Positions 1-7,871 of a stretch of 64,000 bases of DNA are shown here, one piece after another; the first letter of the stretch is position 1; each line of letters opens with the position of its first letter. The position numbers and the translations under genes were made by a program. The stretch spans positions 9,602-73,601 of the forward strand of contig JBEKIJ010000016.1 in NCBI GenBank assembly GCA_050011815.1. Direction: 5' to 3'. The notes below the pieces were generated by a model that worked only from the letters and a program-made list of their open reading frames with translations, was not told where the DNA came from and searched no databases. The DNA comes from Chersky-840 sp050011815 (lineage in GTDB: Bacteria > Actinomycetota > Acidimicrobiia > Acidimicrobiales > UBA8190).

Positions 1-353
1 CGGCGGCTCCGGGCTCGGCCGTCCTGCCCGACGGGTTCGACCCCGACGCCGCGCTCCCCGACGTCCCGTGGCGGATCGGTGAGGGTGCGCCGGTCACCGT
101 GGCGGTGCACGTCGACGCCGCGCTCGCCGGTCTCGTCCTCGACGAGGTGGGGGCAGCCGCCTTGGCCGGTCGGGGGGAGGACGGGTCGGTGGTGCTGCAC
201 CTCGAGGTGACCAACACCGCCGCGTTGCGGTCGTGGCTCTTCGAACTGGGCGACCACGCCGAGGTGCTCGGTCCCGAGGAGGTCCGCGCCGAGGTGGTGG
301 CCTGGCTCGAGGCGGTGGCGGGAGTGCCGGCGACGCCCGGGGCCCCGGCATGA
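1..353 (+). CDS. pafB: WYL/WCX-domain transcriptional regulator PafB, C-terminal end only
   Basis: The reading frame enters the window open (first full codon at base 3) and stops at 353, so only about 116 C-terminal residues are present. They resemble the WCX domain that follows the WYL domain in PafB/PafC regulators: a beta-rich stretch (IGEGAPVTVAVHVDA), then VVLHLEVTN and a closing helix rich in Val, Glu and Ala. PafB and PafC together form a transcriptional activator of the mycobacterial DNA-damage response and are encoded beside the Pup ligase gene pafA. The last codons overlap the next gene (ATGA), which also encodes a WYL protein. That arrangement is the main reason for naming this fragment PafB. 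The N-terminal helix-turn-helix lies outside the window. Confidence 0.8.
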   Translation, partial: AAPGSAVLPDGFDPDAALPDVPWRIGEGAPVTVAVHVDAALAGLVLDEVGAAALAGRGEDGSVVLHLEVTNTAALRSWLFELGDHAEVLGPEEVRAEVVAWLEAVAGVPATPGAPA

Positions 354-1324
354 CCACGCGTGCCGACGCCGGGTCCCGGCTGTTGCGCCTGCTGGCGGTG
401 CTCACCTGGTTGGCGCGCCAGGGGCGGGCCCCGGTCTCCGAGCTCTCCGAGCGGTTCGGGCTCGAGCCCGACGAGCTCATCGCCGATCTCGAGCTCGCGG
501 CGTGCTGCGGTCTGCCTCCGTATTCACCCGATCAGCTCATGGAGATCATCATCGACGACCAGGAGGTGGTCGCCGACCTCGGGACCGAGCTCGGGCGGTC
601 CCGCCGGCTCACCGCGGCCGAGGGGTTCGCCCTGGCCGCGTCGGCCCGGGCCATCCTGGCCGTGCCCGGGGCCGATCCCGACGGGGCGCTGCACCGGGCC
701 GTGGGCAAACTCGAGGCGGTGCTCGGCGGTCGGGGCCTCCTGCGTGTCGACCTGGACGACCCGGCGCACCTGGCCGTGATCCGCGACGCCAGTGAGGGGG
801 GGCGACAACTCGAGCTGCATTACTACTCGGCCTCGAGCGACCGCGAATCGACGCGCATCGTCGACCCGGTCTCGGTGCGCCTGATCGAAGGCCACTGGTA
901 TCTCGACGGCTACTGCCACAACGCGGCCGGCATGCGCCGGTTCCGCGTCGACCGTGTCTCGGCGGCCCGCCTCACCGGGGAGCCCGCCTGCCATCACGGC
1001 GACGAGGCCGAGCGGCAACGAACCGAGGAGGAGACCCAGAGCTCCGAGGCATTCGTCCCCGGGCCCGAGGCCACCGTGGCCCATCTCGCCGTCGACGGCG
1101 AGGCGGTGTGGATCACCGAGGCCTTGCCCAACTCCTCCTCGGAGCCCCTGTCCGACGGGCGCACCGGCGTGACCCTCGCCGTGGCGAGCACGGTGTGGTT
1201 CGGCCGACTGTTGCTTCGGCTCGGTCCCCACGCCGAGGTGCTCGACCCCCCGGAGCTGGCCGAGACCGGCCGCCACGCGGCGCGCCAGCTGCTGGCCCGA
1301 TACCGCCCCGCCGCCACCCCCTGA
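350..1324 (+). CDS. pafC: WYL-domain transcriptional regulator PafC
   Basis: The 324-residue protein starts at an ATG that overlaps the pafB stop (ATGA), so the two are translationally coupled. An N-terminal winged-helix region (about residues 8-70, with SELSERFGLEPDELIADLE) is followed by a linker, a WYL domain around residues 150-210 containing GHWYLDGYC and RRFRVDRV, and a C-terminal WCX domain (about 240-320). Family knowledge: PafB and PafC act together as a LexA/RecA-independent activator of DNA repair genes in mycobacteria, and the WYL domain probably senses single-stranded DNA. In many actinobacteria twin-arginine translocase genes (tatA/tatC) follow. Here a relaxase gene comes next, so the usual neighbourhood is interrupted. 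Confidence 0.85.
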   Translation: MTTRADAGSRLLRLLAVLTWLARQGRAPVSELSERFGLEPDELIADLELAACCGLPPYSPDQLMEIIIDDQEVVADLGTELGRSRRLTAAEGFALAASARAILAVPGADPDGALHRAVGKLEAVLGGRGLLRVDLDDPAHLAVIRDASEGGRQLELHYYSASSDRESTRIVDPVSVRLIEGHWYLDGYCHNAAGMRRFRVDRVSAARLTGEPACHHGDEAERQRTEEETQSSEAFVPGPEATVAHLAVDGEAVWITEALPNSSSEPLSDGRTGVTLAVASTVWFGRLLLRLGPHAEVLDPPELAETGRHAARQLLARYRPAATP

Positions 1325-1435
1325 ATTCACCGGGGCCCCGCCAGGTCGTCGGCGAGGTTCCGGTCAAGGCGCGGTGCCCACCCTGGCCGGTGGGAGCACT
1401 TCCGGCGCCGCGCCGGTCAGCGCCCGGGAGGTCGG

Positions 1436-2713
1436 GTGCTGCGGGTGGCCAAGGTGCGCAGGGGTGGACACGCCTACTACCTCGAGGTGGCGGGCAACGG
1501 GACCGGCACCGGGATCGAAGCCCCCGGTCGATGGCTGGGCACGGGGGCGGCCGCCTTGGGGCTGCGCGGCGAGGTGCACGGGGACGCGCTCGGGGCCGTC
1601 CTGGCCGGCGACGATCCCTTCACCCAACGACGGCTGGGCCGGTCCCACGACCGGGTGACCGTCGCCGCCTTCGACCTGAGCTTCTGTGCCCCCAAGTCGG
1701 TGAGCATGCTGCACGCGCTGGGCCCGCCCGAGATGGCGGGCGAGGTGCTCGCCGCCCACGAGCGTGCTGTGGACGCGGCTCTCGAGTACGTGGAGCGCCG
1801 CGCCGTCGCCGTCCGCCGTCCGAGCGGCGGCGCCCTCGTGCCCGTGGAGGCCGAGGCGGTGGCGTCGGCCGGGTTCGTGCACCGGGTGAGCCGTGCCCTC
1901 GACCCCCACCTCCACAGTCACGTGGTGATGGCCAACCTCGGGCGCGGCCCCGACGGCACCTTCTCCGCCCTCGACGGCCGGGGGCTCTACGCGCACGGTC
2001 CCGCCGCCGGCGCCCTCTACCACGCGCAGCTTCGCCACGAGCTCACCACCCGCCTCGGTGTGGCGTGGGAGCCCCTGCGCCAGGGACGCGCCGACGTGGC
2101 CGGGATCGGGGTCGAAGCCCGCCGAGCCTTTTCACAGCGCGCCGCGGCGATCGCCGGGCATCTGTCGGCGCGCGGGCTGCGAAGTCCACGGGCACGGGAC
2201 ATCGCCGCCCACGCCACCCGGCCCGATCGCGACCCGCACCGTCATGTCGAGGACCTGCGCCCCTCGTGGGAGGCCAGGGCGCGCGCCGTCGGGCTCGGTC
2301 CCGACGTTCTGGACGGGGTGGTCGACCGGGTCCCCCGCCGGCGCGGTCCGGGACCCGACCCCGCCCGCGCCCGGCTGGTCGCCCTGGACCTCGAAGGGCG
2401 CGGACCGTCGATCACCCGCCGGGACGTGGTGCGGGGGTGGTGCGCCACCCTCGGAGAGGGTGCTCCGGCCCGGGAGGTGGAGGTGGCCGCCGACCGGCTC
2501 CTCGACACGATGGCCCCGACGGTGGCGCACGCCGGGCGGGCCGAGGGGCGCGGGGTGGGGGAGCGGCGCCATGTGGCGGGTGGCCGCGAGGTGGCGCCCC
2601 GGCGCCACGAGCTCGAGCGCCTGTTGGCGGCGCGCGGCATGGAGATGGCTGCCGGTCCCGGCCCGACGACGGGACGCGGGCGCGACGAGGACTTCGGACT
2701 GGGACTGGGTTGA
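1436..2713 (+). CDS. Orphan MobF (TrwC/TraI-type) relaxase domain protein
   Basis: The 425-residue protein starts at GTG behind GGGAGG. Its first 230 residues match a MobF conjugative relaxase domain. There is an N-terminal tyrosine pair (Y14, Y15 in GGHAYYLEV), where TrwC/TraI carry the DNA-nicking tyrosines, a W..LGLRGEV block, the motif FDLSFCAPKSVS near residue 80, and the metal-binding triad H158-L-H160-S-H162 inside DPHLHSHVVMANL. Family members nick one strand at an origin of transfer, usually with a fused C-terminal helicase. No helicase Walker motifs are present; the C-terminal half is Arg/Ala-rich and unassigned. No type IV secretion or coupling-protein genes are nearby, so it is either a domesticated chromosomal relaxase or an element remnant. 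Codon use matches the neighbours. Confidence 0.85.
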   Translation: MLRVAKVRRGGHAYYLEVAGNGTGTGIEAPGRWLGTGAAALGLRGEVHGDALGAVLAGDDPFTQRRLGRSHDRVTVAAFDLSFCAPKSVSMLHALGPPEMAGEVLAAHERAVDAALEYVERRAVAVRRPSGGALVPVEAEAVASAGFVHRVSRALDPHLHSHVVMANLGRGPDGTFSALDGRGLYAHGPAAGALYHAQLRHELTTRLGVAWEPLRQGRADVAGIGVEARRAFSQRAAAIAGHLSARGLRSPRARDIAAHATRPDRDPHRHVEDLRPSWEARARAVGLGPDVLDGVVDRVPRRRGPGPDPARARLVALDLEGRGPSITRRDVVRGWCATLGEGAPAREVEVAADRLLDTMAPTVAHAGRAEGRGVGERRHVAGGREVAPRRHELERLLAARGMEMAAGPGPTTGRGRDEDFGLGLG

Positions 2714-2746
2714 CCGGCGGACCGGCTGATCAAGAGCGCGGGCTGA

Positions 2747-3232
2747 TCAGGATTGTGACGGCGCGATGGGCCCGGCGTCGCCGTATCCCTGGCGGATGCC
2801 CTGGCCGGCGCGCCGGGTGAGCTGGTCGGGCTCGTACAACATCCAGTAGGCGTTGCGGGCGTGCTTGCGGGCCCGGTCGACGCACACCGCGGCGAGTTTG
2901 GCGGGGTCTTCCTCCTCGTTCTCGTGGACGAAGACCTCGAGCACCGGGGTGGAGGTGAGCAGCTGGGCCAGCATGATGCCCTGGGACGCCCCTATCGCCG
3001 ACACCTGGTCGATGGCGGCCTTCCCCGGCATGCCCAGGGCGACCACGATGGCGCAGCCCTCTTGCTCGATGAGCTTCTTGCACGCCACGCCGAGGTCCTT
3101 GAACCCCGGCACCGTGCGGCGGAGCACCTCGAAGCGCTCCCCGAACCCCGGGCACTGCTTGAGCTCGTCGACGGCCTCGGCCCCCATGTCGTAGCGGGCG
3201 AACATGGTGTCGACGACGCCGATGCGGTCCAT
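2747..3232 (-). CDS. ribC: Archaeal-type riboflavin synthase
   Basis: The 161-residue protein begins MDRIGVVDTMFARYDMG and carries the ordered motifs of the archaeal riboflavin synthase family: TVPGFKDLGVACKKLIEQEG, VVALGMPG, ASQGIMLAQLLTS, VLEVFVHENE and a C-terminal RQGYGDAGP. These proteins belong to the lumazine synthase superfamily. They dismutate two 6,7-dimethyl-8-ribityllumazine molecules to riboflavin and a pyrimidine, in the cytoplasm. This type is unrelated to the two-barrel RibE usual in bacteria. I chose the ATG at 3232 because it gives the family length and N-terminus; the frame is open for about 50 further unlike codons upstream. The gene reads toward the relaxase gene, and a 7-bp dyad (2726-2750) lies at the convergent junction. 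Confidence 0.88.
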   Translation of the reverse strand: MDRIGVVDTMFARYDMGAEAVDELKQCPGFGERFEVLRRTVPGFKDLGVACKKLIEQEGCAIVVALGMPGKAAIDQVSAIGASQGIMLAQLLTSTPVLEVFVHENEEEDPAKLAAVCVDRARKHARNAYWMLYEPDQLTRRAGQGIRQGYGDAGPIAPSQS

Positions 3233-3260
3233 CACCCGATTCTCCCACGGCGCGGGGCGG

Positions 3261-3452
3261 TCATGGCCCGAGACCTTCCACGCCGTGGTCACGGCAGCGC
3301 GCCACATAGCCGGTCGGGGTGACGGTGACCGCCATGCGCCGGCCACAGGCCCCGCAGAACCGGGGCGGATCGAGCTCCCGACCACATCCCCCGCATTGCC
3401 CGGCGCCTCGGCCGCACGAGGTACAGAACTCGGGGGCCGGGTGCGCCGTCAC
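3261..3452 (-). CDS. bsaP: BsaP-like biotin synthase auxiliary protein
   Basis: This predicted 63-residue protein starts at GTG, in a frame extending further upstream inside the tetR gene. It holds six cysteines in three pairs (C10/C13, C20/C23, C33/C36) plus C53. The C-terminal half (PPRFCGACGRRM, VTPTGYVARC, DHG) matches BsaP, the small iron-sulfur protein that mycobacterial BioB needs to make biotin. In mycobacteria bsaP lies directly after bioB. Here the window's bioB is about 11.5 kb away (14939-16045), and bsaP sits between ribC and tetR. No clear Shine-Dalgarno sequence precedes the GTG. The start is uncertain; the identity is fairly secure from the cysteine pattern and tail. Confidence 0.75.
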   Translation of the reverse strand: MTAHPAPEFCTSCGRGAGQCGGCGRELDPPRFCGACGRRMAVTVTPTGYVARCRDHGVEGLGP

Positions 3453-3495
3453 CGGCCGGAGTCCGCCGGCCGCAGGCTCGTGCCGCGTCGGTGGC

Positions 3496-4230
3496 TCACG
3501 CCGATCCGTTGCTTCGGGCCGGGCCCTTCGGTCGAGCCGAGGCCGGTGGTCGCGATGTGCCGTTGGTGGCGCGCCGAGGCGGCTTCGGCGTGGAGGTGCC
3601 GAGCACATCGCCGATGGCACTACGCAGCATGGCGCCCAGGTCGTCGGAGGGGACCTGGGCGAAGGCGTCGCCGGCGAGGACCAGCCCGCCCATCACCGCC
3701 CCCAGCGCGCAGGCCATTCGCACCCGTTGCTCGATGGGGACCGAGGAGTCGCTCAACACGTCGCGGAACCGTGCTTCGAGGTCGGTGTGGTCATCGTCGT
3801 GCTTCTGGCGGTGCAGGTTCTCGAAGGCGGCCCGATTGCGCTCGTGGAGCACGAAGACCTTGCGGTTGGCCATCATCAAGGAGATGAAGCTCCCGAGCAT
3901 CGGGAGCCAGGTCTCGGGGCCCGCCGGCGCGTCGCCGAGCGCCGACAGCGATTCCTTGCCGAGGTCGTGGAGCCGGAGGTGCAACGCCATCAGGATGTCG
4001 TCCTTGCTGGCGAAGTGGTAGTAGAGCGCCGCCTTCGAGAAGCCGAGTTCCTCGGCGATCTGGCGCAACGAGGTCTTGTCGTAGCCCTGCTCGATGAAGA
4101 GGTCGAGGGCGATGTCGAGAATGCGCTCGCGCGTGCTGGTCGCTTCCCGATCGAGCCCGGGCTCTGGCACCGACGGCTCGACAGGCGGCGCCGCCCGGAG
4201 GGAACCGCTCGCCTTCTGTGGAGGTGTCAC
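3496..4230 (-). CDS. TetR-family transcriptional repressor
   Basis: The protein has 244 residues. After a variable leader of about 30 residues, helices 1-3 of a TetR DNA-binding domain occupy roughly residues 34-80, with the recognition segment SLRQIAEELGFSKAALYYHF and KDDIL at its end. The C-terminal ligand-binding part (85-215) is poorly conserved, as usual in the family, and the last 30 residues are Pro/Arg/Ser-rich. It is divergent from a DrrAB-like ABC exporter and separated by a short gap containing a nested dyad (4239-4287). The likely role, inferred from layout, is autorepression and repression of the exporter, relieved by a small hydrophobic ligand. Confidence 0.88.
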   Translation of the reverse strand: MTPPQKASGSLRAAPPVEPSVPEPGLDREATSTRERILDIALDLFIEQGYDKTSLRQIAEELGFSKAALYYHFASKDDILMALHLRLHDLGKESLSALGDAPAGPETWLPMLGSFISLMMANRKVFVLHERNRAAFENLHRQKHDDDHTDLEARFRDVLSDSSVPIEQRVRMACALGAVMGGLVLAGDAFAQVPSDDLGAMLRSAIGDVLGTSTPKPPRRATNGTSRPPASARPKGPARSNGSA

Positions 4231-4238
4231 GGCCCTAA

Positions 4239-4287
4239 GTCTACTTGACGACCGGTAAGGAAGTCACTTACCATGCGGCAAGTAGAC
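4239..4287. promoter_or_regulatory. Nested inverted repeats, probable TetR operator
   Basis: Two perfect inverted repeats share one centre at base 4263. The outer arms are GTCTACTTG (4239-4247) and CAAGTAGAC (4279-4287). The inner arms are GGTAAG (4254-4259) and CTTACC (4267-4272). The block lies between the divergent tetR and ABC exporter genes, where a TetR dimer, or two dimers, would control both promoters. It overlaps the first possible exporter ATG (4273), one reason for placing the exporter start at 4309. Confidence 0.7.
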
Positions 4288-4308
4288 GAAAAGACGGACG
4301 GCGGGCCC

Positions 4309-5319
4309 ATGACACGACGACCGATGATCGAGGCCGAGGGGCTGACCAAGCGCTACGGCGACACCGTGGCCCTGGCCGGCATCGACCTCGAGGTGGCGGG
4401 CGGCTCGATCCTGGGGGTCCTCGGCCCCAACGGGGCGGGCAAGACGACGGCGGTGCGGATCCTCACCACCTTGGCCGTTCCCGACTCGGGTACCGCTCGT
4501 GTGGCCGGCTACGACGTCGTGGCCGAGGGGGCCGCCGTGCGCCGGAACATCGGGGTGGCGGCCCAGGACGCCACCCTCGACGACGCCCTCACCGGTCGCC
4601 ACAACCTCGTCATGGTGGGCGAGCTCAGCGGACTGCGACGGGGAGAGGCCAAGGCCCGGGCCGGCGAGCTCCTCGACCAATTCGGGCTGAGCGACGCCGC
4701 GGACCGGGTCATGAAGGGCTACTCGGGCGGGATGCGGCGTCGCCTGGACATCGCCGCCAGCATGATGACCCGGGCCCCGGTGCTGTTCCTCGACGAACCG
4801 ACCACGGGCCTCGACCCCGCCAGCCGGTCCGGCGTGTGGGACATCATCCGCGTGCTCGTGTCCGACGGGGTCACCCTCCTGCTCACCACCCAGTACCTCG
4901 ACGAGGCCGACGAGCTCGCCGACCGGATCGTCGTCATCGACCACGGTCGGGTCATCGCCGAGGGCACTCCACCGGAGTTGAAGGCGGCGACAGGGGAGGC
5001 CCGACTCGAAGTGACGCTGAGCGCGCCCAACCAGGAGGCCGTGGCCGCGCTCCAGAACATCGTGCAGGGCGCGGTCCACATCTCCCAGGGCGGACGCCGC
5101 CTCAGTGCTCCGGTGAAAACCGAGTCGGGACTGGCCACCCGGGTCGTGCGGGCCCTGGACCGGGCCGGGGCGCTGGTCGACGACGTGGAAGTGCAACAGC
5201 CGTCGCTCGACGACGTGTTCTTCGCACTGACCGGAGGCCCCGTCCCCGAAAACCCCGCCGCCGAGGACCCCGTCGCCGAGGACAGGGCCGCCCACGACCG
5301 TGAGGAGGGGGTCGCATGA
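4309..5319 (+). CDS. DrrA-like ABC transporter ATP-binding protein
   Basis: A 336-residue ATPase. Walker A is GPNGAGKTT (residues 39-47), the ABC signature YSGGMRRRLDIA is near 138, Walker B plus D-loop is VLFLDEPTTGLDP near 158-170, and the switch region TTQYLDEADELADRI follows. The C-terminal 90 residues match the accessory domain of the daunorubicin-resistance (DrrA) group, including PSLDDVFFALTG. The chosen ATG gives the family N-terminus (MIEAEGLTKRYGD); an in-frame ATG at 4273 lies inside the operator. The stop overlaps the permease ATG, so the two are coupled. Probable role: drives export of a hydrophobic compound across the membrane, repressed by the divergent TetR protein. The substrate is unknown. 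Confidence 0.9.
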   Translation: MTRRPMIEAEGLTKRYGDTVALAGIDLEVAGGSILGVLGPNGAGKTTAVRILTTLAVPDSGTARVAGYDVVAEGAAVRRNIGVAAQDATLDDALTGRHNLVMVGELSGLRRGEAKARAGELLDQFGLSDAADRVMKGYSGGMRRRLDIAASMMTRAPVLFLDEPTTGLDPASRSGVWDIIRVLVSDGVTLLLTTQYLDEADELADRIVVIDHGRVIAEGTPPELKAATGEARLEVTLSAPNQEAVAALQNIVQGAVHISQGGRRLSAPVKTESGLATRVVRALDRAGALVDDVEVQQPSLDDVFFALTGGPVPENPAAEDPVAEDRAAHDREEGVA

Positions 5320-6182
5320 GCATCGGGACCGCCACTGTCCCCGCCGTCGCCACGACGACGCCGGAGGGGGGCCGCCCCGTCGACTGGCTCGCGGGAAAGC
5401 TCCGCGACGTGATGGTCCTCACCCGTCGCAACATCGTCCATATCGCCCGTGAACCACTCCAGCTCTCCGACGTGACGGTGCAGCCGGTCCTCTTCACGCT
5501 GCTGTTCGTCTACGTCTTCGGCTCCGGCGTGGCGGTGCCCGGGGGCGGGAAGTACGTCGACTTCGCCCTGGCCGGGTTGTTGGCCCTGAACCTCACCACG
5601 TCGGCCATCGGGACCTCGGTGGGTCTCAGCACCGATCTCAACACCGGTGTCATCAACCGTTTCCGGACGCTTCCCATGTGGCGCTCGGCGGTCCTCGTGG
5701 GCCGGTCGATCTCCGATGTGCTCTCGGCCACGGTGTGCGTGACGATCGTGTTGCTGACGGGCCTGGCCATCGGCTGGCGCTCGGGAACCAATCCCCTGTC
5801 GGTGCTGGCCGGTATGGGGGTGGCGCTGTTCTTCAGCTACGCGCTGTCGTGGGGGTGCGCCTGTCTGGGCATCACGAGCAAGAGCCCGGAGTCCGCCCAA
5901 GGTCTGGGCCTCGTGATCCTCTTCCCCCTCGCCCTCGTGTCCAACGCGCTGGTGCCCACGGGCGGCATGCCGGCCTGGATGCGGACGGTCGCCAACTGGA
6001 ACCCCGTGAGCGCCATGGCCTCGGCGTGTCGGGTCCTGTTCGGCAACCCCAATCCGTCCTCGGCCGTGCACGTCTGGCCTATGCAGCATCCCGTGGTGGC
6101 GTCGCTGCTGTGGTCGGTGGGGATGCTCGTGGTCTTCGCCCCCCTGGCGACGGTGCTCTACCGGCGCCGGACCACCGAGTAG
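5316..6182 (+). CDS. DrrB-like ABC transporter permease (ABC-2 type)
   Basis: This 288-residue integral membrane protein starts in an ATGA overlap with the ATPase gene. About six hydrophobic segments follow a cytoplasmic leader of about 50 residues. The region FRTLPMWRSAVLVGRSISD followed by a long hydrophobic pair is typical of ABC-2 permeases, and the segment near residues 180-215 (ITSKSPESAQGLGL, then P-rich turns and NWNPVSAMASACR) matches the DrrB subgroup. It forms the membrane channel of the exporter with the preceding ATPase. No motif reveals the substrate. Confidence 0.88.
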   Translation: MSIGTATVPAVATTTPEGGRPVDWLAGKLRDVMVLTRRNIVHIAREPLQLSDVTVQPVLFTLLFVYVFGSGVAVPGGGKYVDFALAGLLALNLTTSAIGTSVGLSTDLNTGVINRFRTLPMWRSAVLVGRSISDVLSATVCVTIVLLTGLAIGWRSGTNPLSVLAGMGVALFFSYALSWGCACLGITSKSPESAQGLGLVILFPLALVSNALVPTGGMPAWMRTVANWNPVSAMASACRVLFGNPNPSSAVHVWPMQHPVVASLLWSVGMLVVFAPLATVLYRRRTTE

Positions 6183-6199
6183 TCACCCAGGAGCCCGGC

Positions 6200-6763
6200 G
6201 TGGCCGACGAGGACACCGCGTCACCCCCGACGGGATCGGCCCCCCTCGACCCCGCCGGTGCCGGCTCGACCGACCCCTCCGATCAGCCGGACCCCGGGGA
6301 GGGTGGCGGGGGCACCGCCGAAGGCGACGACGCCGTCCCGCCGGCGCCTCTGTGGGCCATGACCTACCGGATGCACTCCCTGCGGCGCACAGAGGAGGGG
6401 GCGGAGGGCTACATCCGGCGCCGGGTGGGCGACGACGATGACGCGCTCTATGTGATCGACGACGGGGCCGACCACTGCATGATCGGTCGGCGCGTGGGGC
6501 ATGCGCCGGACGGGTGCGTCTACTGCCTGGTGGCCCGCATCACGCTCGAGCAGTGTGGGGACCTGGTGGCGGGGGACCTCACCGCCGGCGACGTCTTCTC
6601 GGTTGCCCGCGACATCTCGCTGTGCGGGGTCTTCGAGGACGAAGGGGCCGCCTCCCAGGTGTTCCTGGTGCAGCACTACCGACGGCCGCGCGACGTTCCC
6701 GCTGACTACCTGCCTCCGAGCCCCTTCCTCGAATTCATCGACGACCCCGACGTGGAGGGTTGA
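6200..6763 (+). CDS. Hypothetical protein, third gene of the exporter operon
   Basis: I do not recognise this 187-residue protein. The GTG start at 6200 is preceded by AGGAG (6189-6193). The first 50 residues are Pro, Asp, Gly and Ser-rich and probably disordered. From WAMTYRMHSLRR onward the sequence looks folded, with a short cysteine-containing segment (DHCMIGRRVGHAPDGCVYC) followed by ARITLEQCGDLVAGD. The spaced cysteines and histidines could bind a metal, but no known zinc-finger spacing is met. It lies 17 bases after the permease and probably shares its transcript, so a link with export or its regulation is possible. It converges with the next gene, leaving only 3 bases between stops. 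Confidence 0.7.
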   Translation: MADEDTASPPTGSAPLDPAGAGSTDPSDQPDPGEGGGGTAEGDDAVPPAPLWAMTYRMHSLRRTEEGAEGYIRRRVGDDDDALYVIDDGADHCMIGRRVGHAPDGCVYCLVARITLEQCGDLVAGDLTAGDVFSVARDISLCGVFEDEGAASQVFLVQHYRRPRDVPADYLPPSPFLEFIDDPDVEG

Positions 6764-6766
6764 GCG

Positions 6767-7069
6767 TCAGGCCGCACCGCGGCGGTGGAGGTCCCAGCTG
6801 GCCGCGATCGATTCGCCCTCCGAGGCCTGGCGGGCGGTGTCGAACCCGGCCGCCTGGATCTGGAGCTCGATGTGGGCGATCACGGCCTGGGCGTCGGCGG
6901 GGTCGACGTCATCGGCGCGCAGCTGGTCCAGGTCGATGTGGCGGAACTCGAGGCGACCCTCGCTGTCGCCGATCACCGACCGGTAATAGACGCCCCACCG
7001 GGAATTGCGACTCAGGAGTCTCGCGATCTGCGCCTCGGGCGGAACGTTGAGTTGGACATGCGCGTCCAT
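6767..7069 (-). CDS. Small hypothetical protein
   Basis: A 100-residue soluble protein, not recognised. It begins MDAHVQLNVPPEAQIARLL, then has a predicted strand region (WGVYYRSVIGDSEG, LEFRHIDLDQL) and a C-terminal helix rich in Ala and Gln. There is no signal peptide, membrane segment or cysteine motif. Codon use is typical of the region. It stands alone on the minus strand, with about 120 bases between its start and the end of the secreted-protein gene upstream. Confidence 0.6.
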   Translation of the reverse strand: MDAHVQLNVPPEAQIARLLSRNSRWGVYYRSVIGDSEGRLEFRHIDLDQLRADDVDPADAQAVIAHIELQIQAAGFDTARQASEGESIAASWDLHRRGAA

Positions 7070-7187
7070 GGCGTTTCCCCCGGAGCGGTCGGCTGTCTAG
7101 GACCTACCCTGGGTTGTCGGCACCATGGCGAGCGGACTGAAGCCCCGGGCGCAGGCGCCCTGGTGGGACGGGTTGTGGACGACCGGA

Positions 7188-7871
7188 TCAGAGAATGGCC
7201 ACGCTGTTGGACTGGTCGAGGGTCGCCGAGCCCACGGTCTGGTCGGCGGTGCAACCGGTCTCCAGGGCGGCGGAGTCCGTGCCGTCGAAGAACACCGTGA
7301 TCTGGTTGAGCTGCTTCTCGGCGTACGAGCCCAGACCTTCCTTGGCGGAGAGGGTGAAGCCCACCTCGCCCGGGGGGCCGGTGCTGGTGGCCAGCGTCGC
7401 CTTGGTGGTGGTGAACACCGAGGAGCCGTTCTCACCCCCGGTCCACGTCACCGTGAACGTCAACCCCTTCAAGGCCTTGAGGGTGGCGGCGTCGTAGTCC
7501 GGGCAGTACCCGGTGGCATACGTCCTCGCCCCGTTGACCCTCCCGAGGCTGGTGGCCGGCGTGTCGATCGTGATGGTGGCGGGCAGGTCCCCGTGGCCCG
7601 GCGCCCCGGCGGGAGCAGCGGAGAGACACCCGTTGAAGCGTCCCCCCGAGATGACGGTCTGGGTGACGGCTCCCCGGTCCGTCGTGAGGGTCCCGGTCTT
7701 GGTCAGCGCAGGAGTGAAGGTCACGTCGCCGGTGGCGGTGACCTTGCACACCACCGGGAAGCTCGGTGAGCTCGCCCCCGCCAAGATGCCGGGTGTTCCC
7801 AACAAGGCGAATCCCGTGATCGGGGCGGCCAGCGCCACAGCTCCCAAGAGGATCCTTCGGCGTGTCTTCAT
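7188..7871 (-). CDS. Secreted protein of unknown function
   Basis: The 227-residue protein opens with a clear Sec signal peptide: a basic MKTRRR, a hydrophobic core (ILLGAVALAAPITGFALLG) and an Ala/Ser-rich cleavage region near residue 33. The mature part is Thr/Ser/Gly-rich and predicted all-beta, with four cysteines (about positions 42, 82, 123 and 207) that could form two disulfides. No catalytic motif is visible. I cannot name the family. It has its own upstream region of about 250 bases shared with the divergent 8126 cluster. Confidence 0.75.
   Translation of the reverse strand: MKTRRRILLGAVALAAPITGFALLGTPGILAGASSPSFPVVCKVTATGDVTFTPALTKTGTLTTDRGAVTQTVISGGRFNGCLSAAPAGAPGHGDLPATITIDTPATSLGRVNGARTYATGYCPDYDAATLKALKGLTFTVTWTGGENGSSVFTTTKATLATSTGPPGEVGFTLSAKEGLGSYAEKQLNQITVFFDGTDSAALETGCTADQTVGSATLDQSNSVAIL

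Noticed and set aside
2726..2750. CTGATCA ... TGATCAG dyad at the convergent junction of the relaxase and riboflavin synthase genes
   Set aside because: Only 7 bp, AT-rich and without a T-run; could be a weak terminator but cannot be supported.
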